Position numbers and translations under genes: made by a program
Source: Mercenaria mercenaria
Lineage: Eukaryota > Mollusca > Bivalvia > Venerida > Veneridae
Assembly (NCBI RefSeq): GCF_021730395.1
Contig: NC_069366.1
Location: 67,027,001-67,091,000, forward strand
DNA length: 64,000 bases
Direction of reading: 5' to 3'
In this document: positions 1 through 12,500 of the stretch, piece after piece
Layout of the letters: each line of letters begins with the position of its first letter
How positions within the stretch are numbered: the stretch's first letter is position 1
The notes under the pieces: model-generated
What the model was told of the DNA's origin: nothing
The model's input: the letters and a program-made list of their open reading frames with translations, nothing else
Databases searched by the model: none

Positions 1-519
1 AGCTGTCCGTAAGACAGCGCACTCAACATTTTCTTATTGCTTGACTCTAAATTAGAGCGTTGCCAGTAAAAACTTTTTAAAACAACCTTAACCAAAAAAT
101 CTAAGTTAACAAGAGGCATAACTCTGTAAAAATTCAAATCAGAGTTAGAGAGTTTGTTTTTTCTGGTGTAGACTTTGATAGTAAAAAACTGTATAATGTT
201 TCAACTCAATAGCTTTGATAGTAACAGAGATATTTGACTTTATCAAAAACTTTAACCAAAATTCTTCGTCAAAAAGGGGCATAACTCCATCAAAATTCAA
301 ATCAGAGTTATGGGAATTGTTTCTCCTGGTGTAGACTTTGAAATAATCATTTTACCCATTTTAAGTTTCAAGTCAATAGCTTTGATAGTAACAAATATGT
401 TTGACTTAATCAAAAATTTTAACCAACGGCGATGCCGACTCTGATGCTGGGGCGAGAGCAATAGCTTTACTTTTTCTTCGAAAAGTCGAGCTAATAAAGC
501 AACGAAATGAAACATTTAA
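1..519 (+). mobile_element. Helitron-like/pearl-like tandem-repeat element, almost whole
   Basis: The left edge starts with the motif AGCTGTCCGTAAGACAGC, which also opens another copy at 57325. Two units of about 175 bases follow (AAAATTCAAATCAGAGTTA...AATAGCTTTGATAGTAAC). The right end is an imperfect hairpin (TAGCTTTACTTTTTC / GAAAAGTCGAGCTA) followed by CTAAT. This head, tandem core and hairpin-CTAA layout recurs in the window. It resembles non-autonomous Helitron/HINE or pearl elements of bivalves; family placement is inferred. Confidence 0.55.
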
Positions 520-841
520 AACTTTACAACATGTCCTGCCGGAAGGTGAACTTCAACAGTATTTCATGATAAAATGTATGCAAATATTACATAAAGGTTT
601 ATTCGGACTTTTTTAATCTGTAAAATAAAAGCTTTCCTAAAATTGTATATAACTAATATATACTGAACAAAATAGCTAAGTGCCCTTCATATTTATTTGC
701 CAATATCTTCAAAAAATAACATTAAAAACTTTTTGAAATGTAATGTGCACTCAGAACAATATGTAATTGATAAAATGCCGAACTTACAACAAAACCAAAA
801 CACGTCTTCAGAAATAATATTCATTCATTTTACGATTTAAA

Positions 842-2506
842 CCAATTTTTTCACCTAAACACACCATAACAGTGTTAACATGTTTGACATAGTGATTTCA
901 TGGAAACAAATATTCTGACCAATTTTCATTAAGATTGGACCAAAAATGTAGTCTCTTGAAGTGTAAACAAGTATTTTCTTCAATTTAACATAATGACCTA
1001 GTTTTTAAACCAAGATAACCTACATTCAAACTTGGCCTAGATTTGATCGAGACAATCATTCTGACTAAATTTCATGAACCTCAATTGAAAAAAACAGCCT
1101 CTATCGCATACAAAACCTTTTTCTTTGATTTGTCCTAGCGACCTAGTTTTTGATCCCAGATGACCCGTATTCAAAATTGACCTTAATTTCATCAAGGCTA
1201 TCATTCTGACCAAATTTCATGAAGATCAATTGAAAAATACAGTCTCTATCGCATACACAAGGGTTTTTTTTATTTGACCTAGTGACCTAGTTTTTAACCA
1301 CAGATGACCCATATTCTAACTTGACCTAGATTTCATTAAGGCAATCATTCTAACTAAATTGTATGTATATCCAGTGTAAAATGCAGCCCCTATTGCGTAC
1401 ACAAGGTTTTTCTTTAATTTGACCGGGTGACCTAGTTTTTGACCCTAGATGACCCATATTCAAATTCAACCTAGATTTCATCCAGACAAATATTCTGATT
1501 AAATTTCACGAAGATCCGGTTTAAAATGCAGCCCCTATTGCATACACAAGGTTTTTCTTTGATTTGACCTTGTGTCCTAGTTTTTGACCCAGATGACCCA
1601 TATTCGTCACTGGCCTAGATTTCATCAAGGCAATCATTGTGACCAAATTTCATGAAGATCAATTGAAAAATACAGCATCTATTGCATACACAAGGTTTTC
1701 CTTTGATTTGACCTAGTGACCTAGATTTTGACCCAGATGACCCATTTTCGAACTCGGCCTAGATTTCATCAAGGTAATCATTCTGACAAAATTTCATGAA
1801 AATCAACTGAAAAATACAGCCTCTATCGCACACACAAGGTTTTTCTTTGATTTGACCTAGTGACCTAGTTTTTGACCCCAGATAATCCATTTTCAAACTC
1901 GGCCTACATTTTATCAAGGTAATCATTCTGACAAAATTTCATGAAGATCAATTGAAAACTACAGCCTCTATCGCATACACAAGGTTTTTCTTTGATTTAA
2001 CCTAGTGATCTAGTTTTTGACTCCAGATTACCCATTTTCGAACATAGCCTAGATTTTATTTAGGTAATTATTCTGACCAAATTTCATGAAGATCAGTTGA
2101 AAACTACAGCCTCTATCGCATACACAAGGTTTTTCTTTGATTTGACCTAGCGACCTAGTTTTTGACCCTAGATGACCCATTTTCAAACTCGGCCTAGATT
2201 TCATCAAAGTTATCATTCTGACAAAAATTCATGAAGATCAACTGAAAAATACAGCCTCTATCGCATACACAAGGTTTTTCTTTGATTTGACCTAGTGACC
2301 TAGTTTTTGACCCCAGATGACCCATTTTCAAACTCGGCCTAGATTTCATCAAGGTAAACATTCTGACAAAACTTCATGATCAGTTGAAAAATACAGCCTC
2401 TATCGCATACACAAGCTAAATGTTGACGGACGACAGACAGACGACGGACGCCGGACATCGAGCGATCAGAAAAACTCACATGAGCATTGCTCAGGTGAGC
2501 TAAAAA
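842..2506 (+). mobile_element. Helitron-like/pearl-like element with about ten 145-bp tandem units
   Basis: Units of about 145 bases repeat from near 940 to 2417, each with TTTGATTTGACCTAGTGACC, a GATGACCCAT motif, CCTAGATTTCATCAAGG and ATACAGCCTCTATCGCATAC. The first units are the most diverged and the last are nearly identical, a gradient expected of arrays expanding at one end. After the array come a GACGGACG-rich segment and a hairpin (CTCACATGAGC ATT GCTCAGGTGAG) followed by CTAAAAAC. It lies 3' of the last visible NPL exon, in an intron. Confidence 0.7.
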
Positions 2507-2509
2507 CAG

Positions 2510-3460
2510 CATTCACCATTCGTGTCATATTTAACCATTGGCTAGAAAAAATGTTAATATAAACAGTTCTTATTCTTACAAATGGTATTCACTTGTTCAC
2601 TAAAACACAGCTTTTATGTGCTTTTGTGACTTTTTTACAAATGGGGTGAGTTAGTAAATTGAATAAAATTTATATGTTGGCGTCACTTAATATTTTTGAA
2701 ATTTTATTATGTTATTAACAACAGTTTGTTCTAAAAGTATGCTAAATTTCTAATTTGTATTTACAGAGTTTACAAAGATATTGGAAAATTAGCAAATGCG
2801 GTTAGCTATTTTGTTCTGTATATACCCTGTGACCTTTAACCTTTATATATGAGCATACAATATGTTTTCTGGTGCGAGTCATAATTTATTAATTGGATAC
2901 AAGTGTATGGTTTATTTAATCCTAATATTATAAATCAAATCCTGTATAATGAGAAATTATTCAGGAATCATTGCATCAGTGCCAGAAATTATGTGAAAAT
3001 ATCAGTTTTAATGCATGACCTTTTGACCTCTATAATTTGCAGATAGTGTTCGTATATTTTTTGGAGACAGCACCCAGATGAACCAGGGATGTTTAAACTT
3101 AAATAAAGTCTTTATCTCCAAGCATTAACATTCCTGCCCTCATTAACTTTTTTCAGGGGCTAAAACCACCAGACTAATTCAACTCAATTCATTTCAATTC
3201 ACTCCACCGGACAAAGAGGAAAAGAGAAAAGAATAAGGCTGTATATTTGCAATTATCAATATTACGGAAACTGTCTCAGTCCAATCTTTATGTCCTGTCA
3301 TTGCAGCCCTGATTAATTACTTTCACCAATAGTCATATATAAATTGACCTGATACTCTCCATTAATCCATTTTAGTTTACACGGTACAAGACCTAGCTGA
3401 TACATTCAATTCCTGATAAGACTAATTCAATGCGCTATATCAGTACACGGAAGTTATTTA
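2510..3460. other. NPL intron sequence, nothing recognised
   Basis: AT-rich sequence with no repeat, RNA or exon signal that I can support. I searched the minus strand here for the next NPL exon and did not find it. Confidence 0.5.
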
Positions 3461-3466
3461 ACTTAC

Positions 3467-3542
3467 CAACAGAATTTGGTTTAAAGAACAATGGAGGAAC
3501 CGAAGCAATGGCATCTGCCCCGACAGATACTGCATGTTGAAC
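3467..3542 (-). CDS. NPL: NPL exon 6, last one in the window
   Basis: A 76-base exon with a CTTTTACAG acceptor and a perfect GTAAGT donor. It reads VQHAVSVGADAIASVPP then LFFKPNSV, ending in phase 1. It matches the GADGIAVIAPFFLKP strand of vertebrate NPL. The following exon (the strand with the family's catalytic tyrosine) is not in the 3.4 kb to the left that I can read. Confidence 0.9.
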
Positions 3543-6500
3543 CTGTAAAAGGAAGGGAAATAATTAGGTTCAACATATTTTTAATACTTAAATTGATCAT
3601 AATTTTAAGTGGCAGAAACTGTTATAAATTAACACAAACTTTTCTACCTCAAATGTCGAGATGTAAGAGCAAACGTTGTCTAAGTGCATATACATAACTG
3701 TTTCACTTAGGGCAGTTGGTATTGTATTATTACTGTGCCTTTCCAGCAGGTCTCCATTGAATTTAATTGTAAACATCGCAAGCTCATTTTTTTCTCTATC
3801 ATTTCGTAAAATGTTGTTTCGTGAATGGCTATGTTGAAATTATGATAACACAAACGTTATCCCTGTACAAATTTTAGTATTCATTTGACTAAATGTACAT
3901 AGAACAGTCTAGAAATATTTATCTGTTCCCCAAAATAAAATTGAACAGAAAATGAAAGAGCAAGAACTTTTCGCAACAGATATAGAATCATTCAGAGAAA
4001 ACATCAGACCTTTCTAGAATAACTGATTAAATATAGTGGTTTATAGAATTGTAAAGAATATTCCGTAATAAATTTATTTATAATATAAGGATAGGCTTTT
4101 TGGTCTGGTTATCTTTAATGTAGCTTAAAGTTTAGGTAAAGCTAAAGTTTCTAAACATCATGTTGAATGATTTGGAAATTATGTAAGTTATACATGGATT
4201 TAATACCAGGATCAGTAAAAGTTTTATTCAGTGATCGGATATCCTGCACGTTAGGACTCTAGTAATGCATTTTGTAAATTCATTTTTTTTTGTTGCTAAC
4301 TTTTCTTCTCTTGATGTGTTGCTTTGGCAAGGTACATGTATTAACAGATACATGCAGATAAACTCAGAAAACGGCCCCGAGTTAGGCGAGATCAGTTTTA
4401 GCTCACATTCTAAACAATGACGTCACATTGCTGATTTGGCAGTATTGGTGTAGCGCTTACATATTACGTAAAATATTAACCTGCCTTAAAAAAGCGTAGC
4501 TCAGAAAATAAGTTAGTGTCAAAAGATGTTGTACAGATTGCAAAACAGGAAAAGAAAACATTGGGATGCATGACATCACGTGATAATTTATTACAACGGG
4601 GTCTAGCATTTACTTATCATTTGTCAAATCTGAAGAAACATTCCCATATTTATGCATCTACAATTTATAACAGTTTCGTCCACGATTGCTGATATGTAAA
4701 TACATGAGATTACTTTTTTCGGGGGTATTCATTGAACACCCATCACATGTATTGTAGACAATTATTTACATTTATTTCAGTCATCGTAGCCAAATTGAAA
4801 ACTGTAACCAATGGTGTTTTAGACATAATTTGTTGACTGTAATTTAGCAATGCATACATTTTCTTTTTTTCAATGTACCGCCAACGACCTCACATACCAC
4901 CTGGGTATACCAAGTTTTTTTTGTAGAAACACCTTATATCACATCATGTGGTAAATATACAATCACTGACGTGATAAATTTTCTATATTAGTCTGGGTAT
5001 ATTATCTGAGCATCTGAAAGTCATCTTTTACTGAAAAGCATAAGTTTGTTCATTCAGTATTTTTAAGTTCATGGTAAAACGATACTGAACCATCTGCCAT
5101 AAAGAAACTGTGCTGATATGGAATGAAAAGAAAATCTATATTACGAAACAAGAAATATTTTTTAAAAAAAGATGGTCGGCGAATTGTAATAAGACCAGAA
5201 GTTTATGAGGTTTTCATATCATTTGTGTTATTCTTTAATCTATCTAAAATTTTGCAGATAGAAAAACTAAACACGACACAATTTAAACGGGTCTCTTTTA
5301 ACTTTTCACAAAGGTTTCGTAGTGCAATTTTGTTTCGTTTTTTTCTACGACGAATAATTACAGCAGTGGTCTGGAAGACACTTCTTTAACCAGAAGAATT
5401 TAACCGATCGGCTAATCACACCCTTATTCATGTGATACACAGGCCGTATTCAGCTCTCTCTGTAAATTGATATCTGTTGGTATTTGAACAGGTTTTTATT
5501 ATAGTTATTAAACTTACTTATCATTTTTAGATATATCATTATTCTTGTTAAATATACTGAGAGAACCGTAGCTTTAAAACTGTAAACAGCGTCATTAAGA
5601 ATAAACACAGCGTTGCATTATCAGCAGAGTGAAAAAAATAGACAATCTCGTCCAATCAGGCAGAGTGTTGCATAAATCTTTCATTTTGATAAATTATCTA
5701 TAATGCTTAGTCAAGTAATCTGACTTGCAAACTTGAGGCACGTTGCATGGGTTAGTCCAGGTCACGATTTCGTTCTTAGACGGTGTTCGCCAAAAAAAAA
5801 AGGAATATTTTATAAATCGAAATACTGTTACTTTTTGTGCTATTATTAATGATTTATAAATGTTTCTAAGACCAGTGAACAGAGGAGAAATAGTTGCATT
5901 AAAAAGGTACAGCACTTCAAAATTCACAGCAGCAGGATTGAAATATATTGGGTTTACGAATTTGGTCCTTAATTCTTTGAACATCTTTTATCGTTTTTAT
6001 ACAGACGGCGCCAAAAGAAAGGTTTATCAGTAAGAAACAGTAACACATCTTTTCTTATCCGTTCCAGTAAAACGGAACACTCTCAGACTTAACATATAAA
6101 TAATTTTATGACCCCTTATATGAAGTGCCGGTCCACAGTTTGTGCTATAGACCGGTCTAAAGTTCAAATCTAAATTGTGTGGGCTAAAGGACTTGAAGAG
6201 AAAAAGTGTGATAATTCATTTCAGCTGTCATGTAATAAATCATTTACTGAATAGCTTGTCGGTCAATAGTACAAACTATTGGTCCTCGGTCTTTCGTACC
6301 TCGGGCAGTAGTTTTGTCTATTGACAGGCAAGTCATTCAATAAATCTATACTATACTTTGTACATACTGAATCCTTTAAACTTACAAATAATATATATAT
6401 CAAATAAAAACAATCATTGAGGCACCAGGTCTAAAACAATGGTTGCAATTATTTCATTCTTGAACGTCTGGAAAGGTCAGACATTTACAGGCAAGTATTA

Positions 6501-9500
6501 TATTAGAGATTTGTTTCCTTGTAATATTATTTTCAAATAGTGCAGTCGCTTTGTTAATAATGTATATTTAAATTGCTTACATTCATAAAATTCTACTACT
6601 GAAAGTATCAAAATGACCATTACAAAGTAAATTGCCATTTTGCCTAGTTTCTATCATGGATAAAATGAGAAAAACAAATACTGTTCACGTCTATTGGAAG
6701 AAATTAAAAGACTATTAATGAATAGAGGACATTTGTGTATTACGGGAATAGATTTCACAAAATGAACACAAAATGCAATATTTTCACGGGTTTGGAGGCC
6801 TTCAGGAAGAATGTAAAATAGGGTGTTCACGAGTGAAAAGATTTTGAACTTCTTTAGAAAACAAATAATTTTCTTATTACTTCACATTCAAAATTAATTT
6901 TACCAATAAATTGTTCTTAACCAGTGACAAATACTTCTTTTACTTTAACTGTGAATATATATTTTATTTTTATGATTTATATACTGAAAACTAATATGTA
7001 CGCGCTACTGCTGGAGACAATGAAAAGACTACTATTCCGAAAATGCATTGCCAAATGGTAAATGCTGACATTCTTGTACTTTAAATTTTATTAAATCGGC
7101 TTTATCATTACTAGATAAGAAACATTCCAAAATATTTTAGAGAGAATCTAGTACAGAAAAAATCTACTAAAATATTCTGTCATTGATTAACATTCCCAAA
7201 CGTTAGGTTATAATAAAGAAAAGTGAACAGAATCTAAAATAATACATTACCATCGCTAAAGTGTCATGAAGATTCAGAGCACCGACCTGTACAACGATTG
7301 ACTTTATTCTTCCACTGTAAATGTATAATGAAGTTAGATGATTACAACATACATATTAGGTATTACAATCACATTTTTGCAACATAATACTGTGATTGTG
7401 GTTATTACAGCAACCATACAAAAGTCATTTGTGTAATCACATTGTTTAAGAAATAATATATAAAATCATTGTCTGGAGTTCAGATGCGAAGGAATTATAT
7501 CACGAGGGCGCAGGTCGAGTGATATAATAATACGCATCTGAACGACAAACAATGATTTTATTCAAGAGCAAATCAATAAATGAGATATATTATTTTGATT
7601 TTAACACGTTACCAAGGATGTTAATGTACATTCTTGACGACATTTATTAAATATATGCCTGTTTTCCGTTATTTTTTTTCCAGCGCGCCGCTATGTCATT
7701 TAACGTTATGACGTAATAATTGTGACGTCAGAAAAATGAATTGTTGTATAATAAAACGCAATTTTCATCCTTCTTTGTTTAATAGGAAAATGAATCGGGT
7801 CGTGTTAGAATTACAAACAATACCGTGATCATGATTATACCATCAATCACATTAAGAACTACAGTCACATTTTACAACTATCTCTGTAATTGTAATGATT
7901 AAAGCAACCCTATTTAAGGTTATAATCACATTTTCACAAAAAATCTATGATTGTGTTAATAACAGCAATCACAATAAGAGCTAAAACTCATTTTACCACA
8001 ATCATTGTGAATGTAATAACAACAACAATCGCTTTAAGGGCTAAAACACACATTTTACTACAATCATTATGAATGTGATAGTAACAACAATCACTTTAAG
8101 GGCTAAAAACTCATTTTACTACAATAATTGTGAATGTGATAATAACAACAATCACTTTAAGAGCTAAAAACTCATTTTATTACAATAATTGTGAACGTGA
8201 TAATAACAACAATCACTTTAAGGGCTTAAAACTCATTTTGCTACAATAATTGTGAACGTGATTATTACAGCAATCATTTTAAGGGCTATAATCGCTCTGA
8301 TTGTTTTGGCTGTTACCATGTAGTCATATTCCAGTGAAACCGAATGAAGTAGTTGAACAAGAGGAACAGACCGATGAATCCAAAAGAATTAATATCCTAA
8401 TGGATGGCAAAATCAGTCTTGGTAATTTACTGAAAGTTAGATGAAAAAGGCTACTTGATGAATTGATCAATAAGATTGCATTTAATTATGTACATATTTT
8501 CATATTATTAGTTTTAAGGTGCAATTTGAAACATCCCGTCTTGACTATTCATAAAGACAATGATTCGACAACATTGTGTTAAATCAGTACAAGACTATAA
8601 TATGAGCCGTGCCATGAGAAAACCAACATAGCGGGTGTGCGACCAGCATGGATCCAGACCAGCCTGCGCATCCGCGCAGTCTGGTCAGGATCCATGCTGT
8701 TCGCTAACAGTTTCTCCAATTCCAATAGGCTTTAAAAGCGAACAGCATGGAGCCTGACCAGACTGCGCGGATGCGCAGGCTGGTCTGGATCCATGCTGGT
8801 CGCACACCCACTATGTTGGTTTTCTAATGGCGCGGCTCATATATACATACTACTGCAATTGTAGTCTTACATTTGTTTCACGTCCACCAGACAAGGTCAT
8901 TTAAAAATGGGTCAAAATAACTGAACATCATTATATAAACATGCTCGATAATGGGAGGTTATAACGGATTACTGTTTGTTAAGGATACAACAAAATATAT
9001 TTACTCTAGGTTTAAAGTAATCGAGATTTTAATGTATTGAAAAGTTATTGAAGTGTTTGTTACACGATTAGTTCGTGCAAATTTCAGTTGGTATATAGCA
9101 GAGTTGAATAGTCAGTTAAGTCATTCGAGGTTGTCTGCATTGCTTAACACAACACACACTACTTACATGTATACGAACTGGATTATAATGGCTGGTGAAC
9201 AAACGACCACTTGGGAATTCGGTGGCAAATTTAGTTGCAATGGAGCCGAAAGAACTTTGATTCCGGTGAAAGGGTTTAACTAGCTTCAGTGAACATTCTC
9301 AAGATATTGAATGACCGCAAATGCTCGTCAACGTTTACATTTCAGCTAGATGTTTGTGAAAAAATGCATTTTTTAGAGTTTGATCTACCCAAAGTTGTAA
9401 CAAAGACTGTCACAGTGGTAAACTTGCCGAAGTTGCTGATGAAATAAGTAGACAAGAACTCAGTACATCAGTATGATAAAGTAAAGGATGAAAAAAACAT

Positions 9501-12500
9501 GAGAAATAATTTACGACGAGTCTAGTGTCGGACACCGTCTATACAGAGAGTGAGGAGACATAGGCTGACCGACAACAAATTTATCCATATGGTCCAGAGA
9601 GAGGCTTAAGGTTCTTGTAAAGTCTTTTGAAACAACCCCTCGGGTGAAATTTTTGTTTTAGTTTTTTTACGCCACATATCATAAAGAATACACAAAAATG
9701 TTCAAAATAAGTAGAAGAAAATTTCAAGACAGGTTGTTCAATTTTGAACAACACATTTTGTCTTATATCACATGTGCTTTGACTGTTCATGTTCTATTTT
9801 GTAGAAGATATCAAGCTTCTTTTTCAAAAGTATTTTGTCATTACTGTCATAATCATTGTGTGTCTAACGTATTTGTCCAGGTACTCCGGGAGTTGAAATT
9901 GTTACAAACCATGTACATTTCAAAAAGATGCAAAAATTGCAAAATGAAAGTGAAAGTAGAGCTGTCAAACTGACACAAAACTGCAGTATTTCAACAAATA
10001 TAAAAATATAAAAGTAAACTATTTTTCATTTCCCGGAGTACCTAGATGTCTGCAAGACACACAACAAAAACAAACTTAGAGATAAAATATGTTTGAAAAA
10101 AAAAGTTTGATATTTTGTACAAAATAGAATGTGGACAGCTGAAGTACATGTTTTGTAAGACAAAATACATATTACCAAACAAGGTGACCTCTATAGAAAG
10201 TATTTTCTACTTCTTCTGAACAACTCCGTATATATAAGTTATGAATATTATGAATCTGTCTGGTATAATTTCCAAAATGAAAATTTACCTAAGGGGTGGT
10301 CTCAAACGCTTTACATGAACCTTAAAAAAGAGGAGTATTTTTTAACGATTTATGTAATTTAAGTTTAAGATGCGATTAGATTAAGCAGCATGACGTCAAT
10401 GGAGAGCGGCGTATGCTTAGGGTTGAGATTTATAGTTGTATTATGCAAAACCGATGGGAAAGAGTGAGATTCTATGGTTCTATAGTTATTTTGTTGAATT
10501 TTATCGCAATTGACTATCCATATTTACATGATTATGATTAAGCAAGTATATAGTTGTATGACGCAAAGCCGAGGGCAAGGGCAAACGCCAATGGCCGAGA
10601 TTTAAATTTTTATTACGTCAAACCGATGGGAAAGGGCAAGATTTATGGTTCTATAGTTATTTGGTCCATTTTTTCGCAGTTACACTACCCATATTTATAA
10701 GATAATGATTTAGCAAATATATACTTGTATGACGCCAAGTCGAGGGCAAGGGAAACCTCCAATGGGCGGGATTTATTGTTGTATTACATCAATCCGATGG
10801 ACAAGGACGAGATTTATGGTTCTATAGTTATTTGTCAATTTTTATCACAATTCCACTATCAATATTAATAAGATTATGATTTAGCAAATATATAGTTGTA
10901 TGACGCAAAGTCAAGGGCAAAGGAATCCTCCAATGGGCGAGATTTATTGTTGTATTACGTCAAACCGATGAACAATTGCGAGATTTATGGTTTTATAGTT
11001 ATTTGTCAATTTTTATCGCAATTCCGCTACCCATATTTATAGATTGTGATTTAGCAAATATGTAGTTGTATGACGCAAAATCGAGATTTTTAGTTCTATA
11101 GTTATTTCGTCAATTTGTATCGCAATTGCACTATCCGTATTTATAATATTATGATTAAGCAAATATGTAGTAGTATGACGCAAAGTCGAGGACAAGGGCC
11201 AGCGCCGATGGGCGGGATTTATGGTTGTATTACGCCAAGCCGATGGGTAAGGGTGAGATTCATGGTTCATTAGTTTGTTTGTCAGTTCTTATCGCAACTG
11301 CACTATCCATATTTATATACATTATGATTTAGCAAACATTTAGTTGTATTACGCCAAGCCGAGGGCAAGGACGACCGCCAATAGGCGAGATTTTGGGACA
11401 GGATGGACGTACCGGGGACAAATTAAATGTTATACAATAGCTGGTATCAATATAATGTCAATTTCCATTCAACAAAACGGACATTGTATGTATATGCTAT
11501 AGACTGGCAATAATTTCAAATTACAATAACATATTACATACACGGTACTAGACCTGCCACATAAATTTATACATTACAATGCAATACAGTAACGGCGTTC
11601 AATAATTAACAACGAAATGTTTGACATGTTTATGACAAAGGGTACTTTACAATTATCATGTTACACAAATTTCAGTACAAATCTTACAGCTTATACAAAC
11701 GAAACATTTTAGATTCCTCTTTCGAAACAATTTACAAAAGTCTGAAAAATTTAATAAATTAGCCCGACATACCGAAACTAGCCAAAATCTTATGCCGAAA
11801 AGTAAACGTTATAAATTTCTGTAAAATGAACAAAAATTTACTAAATAAAAATCGTAATTCAAAAGTTATACAAAAATCTAACAAATAAATTTCTTACCTC
11901 GATCGAGCAAACTTTCTACCAAGAAAAATCAATTTGACATAAATCCGTCTAATGTCGAAAATTGTGTGCACTAGGCATATCTAGTCCAGTCTATTTGTAG
12001 GGTTATATCCCGCCAAATATTGGATTTCACGGAACTCACGGCATATGCGTGAACTCAGACTATTAGCATTTCCACGGGAATCACGATATAGCAGGGAAAT
12101 CTAACTACTTTGGGGCGGAATTGAATTGGACAATTTAAGGCCCGTTATAATGGTTTTGGGGATAAAAACATAAATTACTGAAGTTTATACAATATCAACT
12201 TTCTTATTACTGAACCGAATTAAATAAAATTTACATGGAAATTTAAGTTCTGAAATACAGAAAAACATGAGAGGTATTTCATGCATAAAATCTGACATTT
12301 ACCTCAATAACTCAAAAATTTACAAAAAGATGATTTAATACCTGTATTATACTACAGATACATTGAGGCCCGTATGTCAGTTTGTGACAGATTTATTGTT
12401 GTATTATGCCAAGCCGATGGGCAAGGGCGAGATTCGTGGTTCTATAGTTATTTTGTGATTTTTTATCGCAGTTCAACTATCCATATTTATAAGATTATGA

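Noticed and set aside
5123-5389. 88-codon basic frame
   Set aside because: K/R/F-rich composition expected of AT-rich DNA, no motif, and inside an NPL intron.
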